Below are positions 43,114 through 52,518 of a stretch of 64,000 nt of DNA, piece by piece. Source of the stretch: Gammaproteobacteria bacterium (GTDB lineage: Bacteria; Pseudomonadota; Gammaproteobacteria; Pseudomonadales; Azotimanducaceae); NCBI GenBank assembly GCA_012269545.1, contig JAAXKB010000039.1:91670-155669 (forward strand). The letters are read 5' to 3'. The translations under genes were made by a program, and so were the position numbers. The first letter of the stretch is position 1; each line of letters begins with the position of its first letter. The notes under the pieces are model-generated. The model ran no database searches. It was given only the letters and a program-made list of their open reading frames with translations, and was not told where the DNA came from.

Positions 43114-43131
43114 TAGCAATTACTGTGCCAC
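43114..43131 (-). promoter_or_regulatory. Sigma54 (-24/-12) promoter upstream of fliK
   Basis: Minus strand GTGGCACA-GTAA-TTGCTA in the 63-bp fliJ-fliK gap. Confidence 0.82.
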
Positions 43132-43140
43132 TGGCGACGT

Positions 43141-43614
43141 TTACTGCGAATGACGCGTTTTTTGCTGGGCGGAAAAGCGCTGGGTGTTGAGTAAATCGGA
43201 CTCTTTTTGATCCTTCTTTCGCGTGATCTGTTTGAGTTGGTCCTTGGCTCGCGCAGCCAATGTTTCGAATTTAATCCGCTCGCTGTTGAGCTCACGAAAC
43301 CGGGCTGCGATGGCTTGCTGCTGGCGCTGAAGGTCCGCCATCTGATCGGTGATCGCGCGAGTGGTAAGGTCCAGCTGACCCATAAAACGGCGCAGTTGGG
43401 TCGACTGCTGTAAGTCCTCTTGGCTGTCTTCTGCCGCTTTTAGCTGCAAGATGTATTCCTGCTTCATAAAGCGGATTTTTTCCTGCTCGGCACACAAATC
43501 ACTGTGCTGGGTGCGCACCTGCACCAAGGCTCGCTGAGCTTCGTCCGCTTCCTTACTAACGCCATCCGCTATCGATTTCCATCGCTCGATGGATGCCCGT
43601 AATCTGCTAGACAC
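43141..43614 (-). CDS. fliJ: Flagellar export protein FliJ
   Basis: Coiled-coil SRLRASIERWKSIADGVSKEADEAQRAL...; position after fliI; GTG start proposed. Confidence 0.85.
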   Translation of the reverse strand: MSSRLRASIERWKSIADGVSKEADEAQRALVQVRTQHSDLCAEQEKIRFMKQEYILQLKAAEDSQEDLQQSTQLRRFMGQLDLTTRAITDQMADLQRQQQAIAARFRELNSERIKFETLAARAKDQLKQITRKKDQKESDLLNTQRFSAQQKTRHSQ

Positions 43615-44977
43615 GAATACTCTCCCGAAGTTGGGTAACTGCTGCCTCAAATGTGACCAATTCGTCCATGGGTTGACGCAAAAACTCCTCCATCACACCT
43701 CGTAGCGCGATCGCCCGATCGAGATCTGGATTGGTCCCCATCTCGTATGCTCCCACTTGTATCAGATCGAGGTTCTGCTGATAGAGAGTCCAAAGTCTGC
43801 GAAACATGTTCGCCAAGTCCAGATCATCCGCGTCTGCCAACACCGGCATCAAACGTGAAATTGAACCCGCCAAATCGATCGCCGGGTAATGTGCCGCGTC
43901 TGCAAGGGCACGACTCAACACCACCTGTCCGTCCAAGGATGCTCTGGCCAAATCCACCACCGGGTCCTGAAGATCGTCGCCTTCGGCTAACAAAGTATAG
44001 AGCGCGGTTATGCTACCTTCGCCTGACTTGCCGGTACCCGTTCGTTCGATCAAGTTTGGCAACAAACTAAAGACAGAGGGTGGATAACCCTTTGACGTTG
44101 GGGGCTCGCCAATGGCAAGACCAATCTCTCGCTGGGCGTGTGCCACTCGAGACATACTGTCTACCAGCAACAGGACATCCTTACCCTTAGCGCGGAAGTG
44201 TTCGGCATAAAGATGTGCCAAGTTCGTGGCGCGGATACGCAGTAGGGGAGAATTATCTGCAGGTGCCGCTACAACAACCGCATGGCCCATACCTTCTTCG
44301 CCCAAGATCTGTTCAATGAACTCCTTGACTTCTCGTCCGCGCTCGCCGATCAATCCGATGACAACCACATCGGCTGAGGTGAATTTAGTGAGCATGCCCA
44401 ACAAAACGCTTTTGCCAACACCGGACCCTGCGATAAGCCCCAAACGTTGCCCGCATCCTACCGTCAGCATGGCATTGATCGCTTTCACACCAACATCAAG
44501 CACGCGATCGATGGCCTGACGCTGCATCGGATTTATCGGGTTTCCTTGCAAGCCCTTGCTCTCGCTGCAACTGATCGGCGCCAAGCCGTCTAGGGGTTCA
44601 CCTAATGCATCAACCACCCGCCCAAGTAGACTGTCGCCAACCATGGCGCTGTCGGAATCCGAGAGCAAAAAGACTCTGGCCCCCGCGTGCAAACCGGACG
44701 CTTCCCACAGCGGCATCATGAAAATCGTGCCGCTTTGGAAGCCAACAACCTGGGCATCGACATAGCAAGCCCTATCGTTTGGCGGCGCTGCCGCTGCAGA
44801 ATTTTTTAGGATGCGACAAATTGCCCCCACCGTTGCAGTAATCCCCCGGGCTTCGATTGTGAGACCCACAATTCGGGTCAGAACGCCATACTTGCGCGGC
44901 TTAGGCGCCTGCAGGCGCTCGACGGTATGTGCCACTTGGGAGGGAAAATCAGCGATTTGGCTCTGCAAAACCGTCAT
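43607..44977 (-). CDS. fliI: Flagellum-specific ATPase FliI
   Basis: GLIAGSGVGKSVLLGML; LLLVDSMSRVAHAQREIGLAIGEPPTSKGYPPSVF. Confidence 0.97.
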   Translation of the reverse strand: MTVLQSQIADFPSQVAHTVERLQAPKPRKYGVLTRIVGLTIEARGITATVGAICRILKNSAAAAPPNDRACYVDAQVVGFQSGTIFMMPLWEASGLHAGARVFLLSDSDSAMVGDSLLGRVVDALGEPLDGLAPISCSESKGLQGNPINPMQRQAIDRVLDVGVKAINAMLTVGCGQRLGLIAGSGVGKSVLLGMLTKFTSADVVVIGLIGERGREVKEFIEQILGEEGMGHAVVVAAPADNSPLLRIRATNLAHLYAEHFRAKGKDVLLLVDSMSRVAHAQREIGLAIGEPPTSKGYPPSVFSLLPNLIERTGTGKSGEGSITALYTLLAEGDDLQDPVVDLARASLDGQVVLSRALADAAHYPAIDLAGSISRLMPVLADADDLDLANMFRRLWTLYQQNLDLIQVGAYEMGTNPDLDRAIALRGVMEEFLRQPMDELVTFEAAVTQLRESIRV

Positions 44978-46008
44978 CAGTTGTCTTCCGGGCGCTGAAA
45001 AAAGATATCGTCCACCTCTGAATAGTCGCCTTGGATGATCGCTCCCTGTTCATCAATTTCGCGAACAAGAACTTCGTCCTCTGCGCCGGCATCGCCTTCT
45101 GATCTGGCGAGGGGCATTTCTTCGGCGCGCTCTGTGGCTGGTATCGTATTGGATAAAATCTGCTGACCGAGTTCTGCCAACCGATGCTCAATCAGGTCAT
45201 CAATACTGGTGTCTTGAATAGCTAGCCGCACCGAACCGGGCTGCAATGAGTCATCTCGCCGCAAGGTGTAGTCCGCAATTACCCGCGCCAACTCTGGCTG
45301 CTGGAGACGCTCGTACCAATCACCTGAAACGTGTATCACCAATTCACCAACCTGTAGCGGATCGATTTCCATCAGTGAACGCTCAATAAAGGCAGATAAC
45401 GATGCATCACTCAGACTTAACTCAGTACGTGCTATTTGCTCGGCCAGAGCCAATGCCAAGGTTTTGAGCGGATCGAACAAGTCTTGGTGCGCAATAAGAT
45501 GACTTTGCGCATCGCTGATCAGTTCGCCGAGCATGTCTCGTAATTCAATAGAACGCTGGGCCCCGGCGCTTTCGCCCTCCATTTCCAGCATCTGTTTCGC
45601 TTCCTGCTGGCCCTGAGCCTGACCCTCAGCGAAGGCCTGGGCTTTTGCGCGACTGATCTCTGCGTCTTTTTCATTTATTTGCGCTGCAAGCCTGCTTTCC
45701 AGGTCAGCAATGCGCTCCAGATCTGAGCCGTTCGATGGCATCTGGTCGCTCTGTTCGGTAGGCGCTTCCAATTCTGATTCGATCTCGGCGTCCTGCGCGG
45801 GCTGGCCCACCGCCTGTCCAGATTGCGGATCGAGCGCAACGCCGAGTGCTTTCGCGCCGTTCACGCCAGTAAATCCATCGTCCGGACCGTATTTGGGGTT
45901 CGTCAGCAGTTGGGCATCGAGAAAACTCTGTTTCTCTCGAGCCGCCTTTAGTGTGGGATCGGCAACAAATTGCGGGCTCTCAATGATGCTAGACAAAACC
46001 ACCACCAT
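44977..46008 (-). CDS. fliH: Flagellar assembly protein FliH
   Basis: Between fliG and fliI; FliH-type C-terminal domain; start Met at 46008 proposed, overlapping fliG. Confidence 0.9.
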   Translation of the reverse strand: MVVVLSSIIESPQFVADPTLKAAREKQSFLDAQLLTNPKYGPDDGFTGVNGAKALGVALDPQSGQAVGQPAQDAEIESELEAPTEQSDQMPSNGSDLERIADLESRLAAQINEKDAEISRAKAQAFAEGQAQGQQEAKQMLEMEGESAGAQRSIELRDMLGELISDAQSHLIAHQDLFDPLKTLALALAEQIARTELSLSDASLSAFIERSLMEIDPLQVGELVIHVSGDWYERLQQPELARVIADYTLRRDDSLQPGSVRLAIQDTSIDDLIEHRLAELGQQILSNTIPATERAEEMPLARSEGDAGAEDEVLVREIDEQGAIIQGDYSEVDDIFFQRPEDN

Positions 46009-47050
46009 CCGCGGAGGCGAGAATAATTTCGCCTGCATCCTGCAGTTTGCGCGCCTGACGAATGATATTGCGTTGGGCGTCTTCCGCATCGGTCACTCGA
46101 ACCATGCCCATCATTTCCATTTCGTCCATAAACATGGCGCCCGCTCGCTGAGACATGTTCGAAAGGAATTTCTCCACCACCGCATCCGGGGCCGCTTTCA
46201 GGGCGTAAGCCATTTGTTCTTGTTCCAGCGTACGCATCAGCACTTGAATGCTGCGATTGTCCAGATCCACTAGGTTGTCGAAGTCGAACATGTTGTCGGC
46301 TATGCGCATCGCCAAATCTTCATCTTCGCCGCTAATATCGGACATTACCGTCGTTTCAATATCTAGCTTGGTCTTGCCCATAATGTTTGCGGCCGCCTTC
46401 ACGCCACCCACTGCGGCAGAGGAGGTCGTTGTTGATTGTGCAAACTGTTTAGCCATGACCGATTCCAGTTCCGCCATTGCATTTGGCTGAACCGTATCCA
46501 GCAGTGCGACCCGCCGGATGACCTCCGGCCGAATCGCCGGAGGCAAAAACGTCAGCACATCTGCCGCGGTTTCATCTTCCAGAACGGATAAGATAATCGC
46601 GATGACCTGAGGATGCTCGTCGCCAACCATGTCGCATATGGAGCGCGGCGTCATCCAGGACAATATTTCCAGTCCCTTACTGGACGAACTCGGCAAAATA
46701 CGGCTCAGTACAGAGGAGGCCCGCTCAGGCCCCAAGGCTCTGTTCAAAACACCTTCAATGTAGTCGGGTGACCCCAAGCCAAGGTTTGTTTGTTTTTTCA
46801 GTTCCGAGATAAACTCGTCCAACACACGGTCGACTGCCTCTTGGCTAACGTCGCTGACCCCAACCATGGCAGATCCGAGTGCCTGAACTTCTTTGGGGTT
46901 CAGGTACCCGACAATGTCCGAGGCTTGTTGCTCACCCAACAACAGCATCAAAAGAGCCGCTCGTTCGGTGGTTTTCAGTGACTCCATCTCAAGCGCCAGC
47001 TCTGGCGACATGGGGAGACTATTGTCTTGCTCTGCAGCGACTTCAGCCAT
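45989..47050 (-). CDS. fliG: Flagellar motor switch protein FliG
   Basis: ERAALLMLLLGEQQASDIVGYLNPKEVQALGSAM; EHPQVIAIILS; MSQRAGAMFMDEMEMMGMVRVTDAEDAQRNIIRQARKLQDAGEI. Confidence 0.97.
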   Translation of the reverse strand: MAEVAAEQDNSLPMSPELALEMESLKTTERAALLMLLLGEQQASDIVGYLNPKEVQALGSAMVGVSDVSQEAVDRVLDEFISELKKQTNLGLGSPDYIEGVLNRALGPERASSVLSRILPSSSSKGLEILSWMTPRSICDMVGDEHPQVIAIILSVLEDETAADVLTFLPPAIRPEVIRRVALLDTVQPNAMAELESVMAKQFAQSTTTSSAAVGGVKAAANIMGKTKLDIETTVMSDISGEDEDLAMRIADNMFDFDNLVDLDNRSIQVLMRTLEQEQMAYALKAAPDAVVEKFLSNMSQRAGAMFMDEMEMMGMVRVTDAEDAQRNIIRQARKLQDAGEIILASADGGGFV

Positions 47051-47073
47051 GTTATTTACCTGTTTGCGGCGCG

Positions 47074-48879
47074 TTACGCCTTGATCATCCGTTTAATACT
47101 GTTTGCTACTCGGCCCGGATCATCCGCGGCCAACATTCGTAACACTGCAACTTTGTCATCGTAGCTGTTCGCCGTATCTAGCATATCCAATGGAATAGAT
47201 GATTTCTTCGGCTTCAGCTTTGCTTTAATTTCTTCTAGGGTTTCGCCCTCGCCAAGTTTGATCATTTGCAAATCTTGATCCGACAACTCCCCGTCCACCG
47301 AAGCGAGCGGTATATCAAGGTCGTCAGAAACTGGCATGTTGGCTCGAATAATCGGACGCGCCACAAAAATCAGGATTAACAAGATCAGCACCAAGCTCGA
47401 TCCGTATTTGATCAAGTCCACAATGCTGCTGTCTTCCCACCAAGGGATATTTGGCACAACGTCCACAGGCACGGCAAAACTCGACGGTACGACGGCAACA
47501 GTATCGCCTCGGCTCTCACTGAAACCCACCACTCCTTTGACAACTTCAGTCAAACGAGCAAGCTCTTCCGGGCTGATACCCGACTCACCATCTTCCGTTG
47601 GGGATATGTAGGCATCCTGATTGATGACGACGGCTACAGACACTCGGTCAATGCTACCCACCTGTTGTTTAACATAGCGGATCTCGCGGTCAATCTCATA
47701 GTTTCGTGTCGTTGATGAACTCGAGACTCCACTGCTACTAGACGATGACTGCTCGGGCAAATTACCGGTTTGAGCAAAATCCGGAGCTGCAGGCGGCTGA
47801 TTGGAGAAACTCCCCGGCAGGCCCGAGGCGCCGATTGCCGATTCTTGCTCAAAATCTAAAGACTCTGACCGTGTGCGGGGCCCCAGGCCCGCTTTGTCGA
47901 ATTCTTCATAAGTGGTTTCGACTTCGGTGAAGTCAAGGGTTACGTCCACCTCGGATCGCACGTTACCCATACCAACAATCGAAGCCAGGATTTGCTCGAT
48001 ACGCCGGTTGTAAGACATTTCTAACGACCGTTTGTGTTCCGCTTGGGCAGTCGTCAATGTCATCGCATTGTCTCCTTCCGAGTCCGTCAGCAAAGCACCG
48101 GTATTGTCCACGACAGACACATTTTCCGAGGGCAAATAAGGCACGCTTGAGGACACCAAATGAACGATCGCGCGAATTTGCGACTGCGTTACAACACGCC
48201 CGGGATGGGGAACGACCACCACCGACGCCTTGGCTGGCGTCTGATTCCGTACAAACACACTCTGCTGGGGTTCTGCCAAGTGCACGCGTGCGCCGCGAAT
48301 CGTGGCAATTTCTGTAATGGACTTGGCTAGCTCCGTTTCCATCGCCGCCCGATAACTCACCTGCTCCATAAATCGGCTGGTGGTCATAGAGCCCTGCTCC
48401 AACAAATTTTCAAATCCACCAGCGGTAGCACTGCGCGGAATATCTTGGGAAGCAAGTAATATGCGTGCCTCGTGATAACGCTCGTCAGCTACCTGTAGAG
48501 CGCCCGTCGTTACGTCTATACGCGGCGCAAAACCGGCTGCATCCAGCGCATCTTTCGCTTGCTGGCGATCGGACTCAGACATTCCGGGATAAACAGACCG
48601 GTAGGTCGGGGCGGAAACCCAAAGGTAGAGCAAAATGCAAATCGCCAGGGCCAGAGAGCCGATGATATAGGGCAGCACTCTCTGAACATCTGGGTTATTC
48701 ATAAAACCCAGCGGGCCCGTCTCAAGAGCTCCGTCATCCATGGCATCTGGGCCGAGGTTGTCCATCAACCCTTCGGCGTTGCCAATCGGAGCCGCGGGCA
48801 CATCAGTCCGCGCGGCTAAGGGTCCGCCATTAGAGGGTGCTAAAGCCTGTTGATTCGAATCTAGTGTTGCTTCTGCCAT
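47074..48879 (-). CDS. fliF: Flagellar M-ring protein FliF
   Basis: YRSVYPGMSESDRQQAKDALDAAGFAPRIDVTTGALQV; two TM regions; ARVHLAEPQQSVFVR. Confidence 0.97.
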   Translation of the reverse strand: MAEATLDSNQQALAPSNGGPLAARTDVPAAPIGNAEGLMDNLGPDAMDDGALETGPLGFMNNPDVQRVLPYIIGSLALAICILLYLWVSAPTYRSVYPGMSESDRQQAKDALDAAGFAPRIDVTTGALQVADERYHEARILLASQDIPRSATAGGFENLLEQGSMTTSRFMEQVSYRAAMETELAKSITEIATIRGARVHLAEPQQSVFVRNQTPAKASVVVVPHPGRVVTQSQIRAIVHLVSSSVPYLPSENVSVVDNTGALLTDSEGDNAMTLTTAQAEHKRSLEMSYNRRIEQILASIVGMGNVRSEVDVTLDFTEVETTYEEFDKAGLGPRTRSESLDFEQESAIGASGLPGSFSNQPPAAPDFAQTGNLPEQSSSSSSGVSSSSTTRNYEIDREIRYVKQQVGSIDRVSVAVVINQDAYISPTEDGESGISPEELARLTEVVKGVVGFSESRGDTVAVVPSSFAVPVDVVPNIPWWEDSSIVDLIKYGSSLVLILLILIFVARPIIRANMPVSDDLDIPLASVDGELSDQDLQMIKLGEGETLEEIKAKLKPKKSSIPLDMLDTANSYDDKVAVLRMLAADDPGRVANSIKRMIKA

Positions 48880-48921
48880 GAGTTTCTCTTTAGTCCGCGT
48901 TCACGGTGTCGACTGCGATCG

Positions 48922-49293
48922 TTAGACCGGCATGTTCATGATGTCTTCGTACGCACGAATGAGTTTGTTGCGTACCTGCAGTGTCGCTTCAAAACCGATA
49001 GATGCCTTTTGCATAGAGAGCACCACATCGGTGAGGGGAATGTCTTCGCCGCGCTCATAGGCGTTCTTTAACTCTGCACTTGCCTGCTGGACGTCATTGA
49101 CATCGTTGAAAGCGTCGACCATGTAGGTTGCAAAGTTCCCCTTGGCCGGTTCGTTGACCTGACCAATACCGCCAACGCCCGAGGCATCACTGCGGATCAA
49201 ATCCGCCCGATTGCTCGGCACACCTTGATGCGCGCGAATCTGACTCAACAAATCTGCGACCTGATTTTGATAGTGGGTATTTACGCTGCTCAT
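48922..49293 (-). CDS. fliE: Flagellar hook-basal body complex protein FliE
   Basis: DVVLSMQKASIGFEATLQVRNKLIRAYEDIMNMPV C-terminus. Confidence 0.96.
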   Translation of the reverse strand: MSSVNTHYQNQVADLLSQIRAHQGVPSNRADLIRSDASGVGGIGQVNEPAKGNFATYMVDAFNDVNDVQQASAELKNAYERGEDIPLTDVVLSMQKASIGFEATLQVRNKLIRAYEDIMNMPV

Positions 49294-49296
49294 GAT

Positions 49297-50793
49297 CTAT
49301 GCCGAGCGTCGCTTCGGAATCTGGATACCCCGTTCGCGCATCCGCGCAATCTTGTAGCGTAGCGTTCGCTGACTGATGCCGAGCATGTCAGCTGCTTCTT
49401 GTCGCGTACGGGTATTCTTGATGGTATCGACAATGATGCGGAATTCGTTCGCATCCATTGCGCCCTGCAGACCTGCGGAACTCTCGCTCCCTTCGTCTCC
49501 GGATTCGTAAAAAGCACTCTGAGCGCCCAAATGAGCGGTGAATGGATTGGTCGGCGCACCCTGAGCATCACGCCATCGCTCACGCTGGACACTGGCCGGT
49601 TCAAAGGCATGAACATTGTCCATTGGCGCGGGCTCCCGAGCGTACAGCTCGTGATCTGCGGGCTCATCGAATACCAAGTGATTGCCTGCAATGACACCGT
49701 CGTTGCTCAGCACGATGGCGCGCTGAACGACATTTTCAAGTTCACGGACATTACCGGGCCAGGCGTAAGCCAAAAGCTTCGCCGCTGCCTCGGGGGACAA
49801 CTGAAGCGCACGGTCTTCACGGCCGTGTTTGACCAAAAAGTAGTTAGCGAGAGGCAGAACATCGTCCAGACGGGCAGATAAACCCGGCACGTTGATACGA
49901 AATGTGCTCACCCTGAAGTACAGATCTTCGCGGAAGTAGCCGGCACGAATACCTGCGCGCAAATCTCGATTTGTTGCCGCAACAATGCGCACATCGACCC
50001 GCTGGGTTTCTGAGCTACCCACTGGCAAGACTTCTTTTTCTTGAATGGCTCGAAGCAGTTTTGCCTGTAGCGGCAGCGTAAGCTCACCAATTTCGTCAAG
50101 AAACAAGGTGCCGCCCTGGGCCTGAGTAAAAAACCCCTCGGTACTGCGAGTCGCACCGGTAAACGCTCCTTTGGCGTGCCCGAACAGCAAGCTTTCGGCC
50201 AAGGCCTCGGGTAACGCAGCGCAATTCACCGGCACAAAGGGGCCATCTCGGCGGGGTGAAAAATCATGCGTTAACCGGGCCAAGACCTCCTTACCCGAGC
50301 CCGTGGGCCCGTACATCAGTGCGGTAACCTCCGCCGCTCCAACTCGCTCGACCAATGCCAGCAGATGTTGACTGGTTTCATCAACGAAGACGTAAGAATC
50401 GTTTTTCAATAAACGCAGCCTTGCTAAACCGGCGATTTTTTCCCATTTCGCTTGTTGATCGGAACCGTCGGCGATCACATCATCGACCCCACACTTGATG
50501 GCCTCGACGGTGCTTTCTACGTCCGATGGATCAACCCGTAGCACTAGGTAAATCTTCGCACCATAGTGCTGCTTGAGCGTTCGAATCATTTGAATGTCCG
50601 GTAACTCCCGCCGATGCATACAAAGCACACAGGGGCCGAAGCCATTACTCTCTACGTATTGAGCGACTGCGGCTGCCCCCATCGTCCGAGGACTAAATCC
50701 TGCTCGAGTCAAAATCCCCATCACATTGGCATCCATTGGCGAGGATTCATCCCAAATCAGGTCTATCGGGTGTTCTTGATACATAGTCTTCAC
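49297..50793 (-). CDS. Sigma54-dependent flagellar regulator, FleR/FlrC/FlbD-like, with degenerate receiver domain
   Basis: AAA+ GPTGSGKE, GAFTGA, Fis-type HTH TRQEAADMLGISQRTLRYKIARMRERG; adjacent to fliE. Confidence 0.9.
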   Translation of the reverse strand: MKTMYQEHPIDLIWDESSPMDANVMGILTRAGFSPRTMGAAAVAQYVESNGFGPCVLCMHRRELPDIQMIRTLKQHYGAKIYLVLRVDPSDVESTVEAIKCGVDDVIADGSDQQAKWEKIAGLARLRLLKNDSYVFVDETSQHLLALVERVGAAEVTALMYGPTGSGKEVLARLTHDFSPRRDGPFVPVNCAALPEALAESLLFGHAKGAFTGATRSTEGFFTQAQGGTLFLDEIGELTLPLQAKLLRAIQEKEVLPVGSSETQRVDVRIVAATNRDLRAGIRAGYFREDLYFRVSTFRINVPGLSARLDDVLPLANYFLVKHGREDRALQLSPEAAAKLLAYAWPGNVRELENVVQRAIVLSNDGVIAGNHLVFDEPADHELYAREPAPMDNVHAFEPASVQRERWRDAQGAPTNPFTAHLGAQSAFYESGDEGSESSAGLQGAMDANEFRIIVDTIKNTRTRQEAADMLGISQRTLRYKIARMRERGIQIPKRRSA

Positions 50794-50823
50794 ATCGCAT
50801 TAGTTCTTTGATGCAGACTGGAA

Positions 50824-50839
50824 AGCAAAAGGTGTGCCA
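50824..50839 (-). promoter_or_regulatory. Sigma54 (-24/-12) promoter for the fleR-like gene
   Basis: Minus strand TGGCACA-CCTT-TTGCT, about 31 bp upstream of the start codon. Confidence 0.85.
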
Positions 50840-50840
50840 G

Positions 50841-50859
50841 ATTTTATTGTCAATAAAAT
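50841..50859. promoter_or_regulatory. Perfect 19-bp palindrome immediately upstream of the sigma54 promoter; candidate operator
   Basis: ATTTTATTG-T-CAATAAAAT, 9-bp arms, 1-nt centre. Confidence 0.6.
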
Positions 50860-51004
50860 CAATGCCTTATGGATTAGTGGCGGTTTTTTGCCACCCCTAG
50901 GCCCAAGAGTTGCCGGTGCGCCGAGCGGCGTTGTCGTATTTTTGACAACGTGGATTTATCGAGACAGCAGTACCCCTATCAGTCCCCAAGAGCCTGAAAA
51001 CTGG

Positions 51005-52099
51005 CTAGGCGGCGTGCATTTTCAGATTATATTTTTTGATTCTTTCAATAAGCGTCGTCCGCTGCATACGCAATAGCTTTGCGCAGCGAGAGACGTTTCC
51101 GTCGGACTCCTGCAAGGCACGTTCAATAAGATCTTGTTCGATATCACTGAGCATGCCCTTCAACGATTGCCCGCGCTGACGGAAATCCTCGAAACCCTGA
51201 GCGTGCATGACAATGGACTCGACGTCGCTCTCCGACTCTACTACTCCTCCATCGCTGGCAGCCGATGAGTCGTCTTGCGTCATTAAGTCAAACAGTGATC
51301 CTTGATCGCTGTCCGTCGTTTCTGTCACCAACTCTGCCATACCCGCTGGCAACATAGAGGGAGCCACATGATTCATGTGCAGCGTTTGACCCGGATAAAG
51401 TACGGACAAACGGTGAATCATGTTGGATAGTTCCCGGACGTTACCGGGCCATTCGTAACGCTGCATAATGTCCAGAAAGCCATCAGTGAACTCGATCGCT
51501 GAGGTGTCTTGATCGGCAAAGAGCTTGGCGAAGTGCCGGATGAGGGCTGGGAGTTCATCGCGGCGACTGCGCAGTGGTTGCACCTGCAAGGGTACGACGT
51601 TTAATCGATAATACAGGTCGGCACGAAACCTTCCGGCCTTGATTTCCTCTTCCAACACGCGGTGAGTCGCGGCAACAACCCGAATATCAATACTTTGGGG
51701 CCGATTAGATCCCACCGGCAAAACCACCTTCTCCTGCAATACCCGCAACAATTTGACCTGCATGGTCATGGGCATGTCGCCAATCTCATCGAGAAAAAGA
51801 GTGCCGCCGTCTGCCGCAGCCACCTTGCCTATATGATCGGCAATGGCGCCAGTAAAAGCGCCTTTCTTATGACCAAACAGTTCGCTTTCCATAAGCTCAG
51901 AAGGGATCGCGCCGCAATTCACCGCAATGAAGGGTCGACCGGATCGATCAGACTGCTCGTGGATCGCTTGAGCAACAAGCTCCTTACCCGCACCACTTTC
52001 GCCATTAATCAACACGCTTGCCGCCGTAGGGGCAATGGAGCGAATCAGCTGTAACAGCTGTCGCGTATGCGGGCTTTCTCCAACAATGGCCTGTGTCAC
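51005..52099 (-). CDS. Sigma54-dependent regulator, FleQ/FlrA-like, lacking N-terminal receiver-like domain
   Basis: AAA+ NGESGAGKELVAQAIH, ELFGHKKGAFTGA, HTH NVSRCAKLLRMQRTTLIERIKKYNL; ORF begins directly at the AAA+ domain. Confidence 0.85.
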   Translation of the reverse strand: MTQAIVGESPHTRQLLQLIRSIAPTAASVLINGESGAGKELVAQAIHEQSDRSGRPFIAVNCGAIPSELMESELFGHKKGAFTGAIADHIGKVAAADGGTLFLDEIGDMPMTMQVKLLRVLQEKVVLPVGSNRPQSIDIRVVAATHRVLEEEIKAGRFRADLYYRLNVVPLQVQPLRSRRDELPALIRHFAKLFADQDTSAIEFTDGFLDIMQRYEWPGNVRELSNMIHRLSVLYPGQTLHMNHVAPSMLPAGMAELVTETTDSDQGSLFDLMTQDDSSAASDGGVVESESDVESIVMHAQGFEDFRQRGQSLKGMLSDIEQDLIERALQESDGNVSRCAKLLRMQRTTLIERIKKYNLKMHAA

Positions 52100-52320
52100 T
52101 GGAAAGGACCGTAAAACTCAGTTTGTCAACTTTAGCGCAACGAAATTCCCTTGGCGAGATCAGGTTAGTTGGGGCAATCGGCTGCCACTGAACCGATTAA
52201 TCGGCACATAAGTGCCGCTCGAATGGTCTATCTTCATACGTGCTGTGCTGAGATCTATTGTTTAATCCATCAAAACACCAGAAAATAGCGGTTCTTTGTT
52301 AACCACCCTCATCAACAGGC

Positions 52321-52338
52321 TTGGCACGTATATTGCTA
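52321..52338 (+). promoter_or_regulatory. Sigma54 (-24/-12) promoter upstream of fliD
   Basis: TTGGCACG-TATA-TTGCTA, consensus match. Confidence 0.88.
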
Positions 52339-52450
52339 AACATTTTGCGAAGCGGTTCAGCCAAGCCTTTACAAATGTGGTTTGACTCATTGCTAAAGCG
52401 GCGCAGGATATGCGTTGTGTACCTTTAAGGTATTTTTTACTCAAAATTCC

Positions 52451-52477
52451 TCAAGTTTTTCTCGGCACGACCGATTT
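52451..52477 (+). promoter_or_regulatory. Candidate sigma28 (FliA) promoter upstream of fliD
   Basis: TCAAGTTT-N11-ACCGATTT. Confidence 0.6.
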
Positions 52478-52518
52478 GCTTGATGAGAAGAAGACTTTTC
52501 TGCAGAAGATAGTGCGAT

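Noticed and set aside
50929-50950. CGTTGTC-GTATTTTT-GACAACG inverted repeat downstream of the fleQ-like gene
   Set aside because: Probably part of ordinary transcription termination or intergenic structure; no distinctive regulatory match.
52202-52217. CGGCAC-ATAA-GTGCCG hairpin in the fleQ/fliD intergenic region
   Set aside because: Short 6-bp stem; may be an operator but no independent support.
52420-52432. TACCTTTAAGGTA followed by TTTTTT as an intrinsic terminator ending a sigma54-driven sRNA
   Set aside because: The usable stem is only about 4 bp, too weak to call without expression data.
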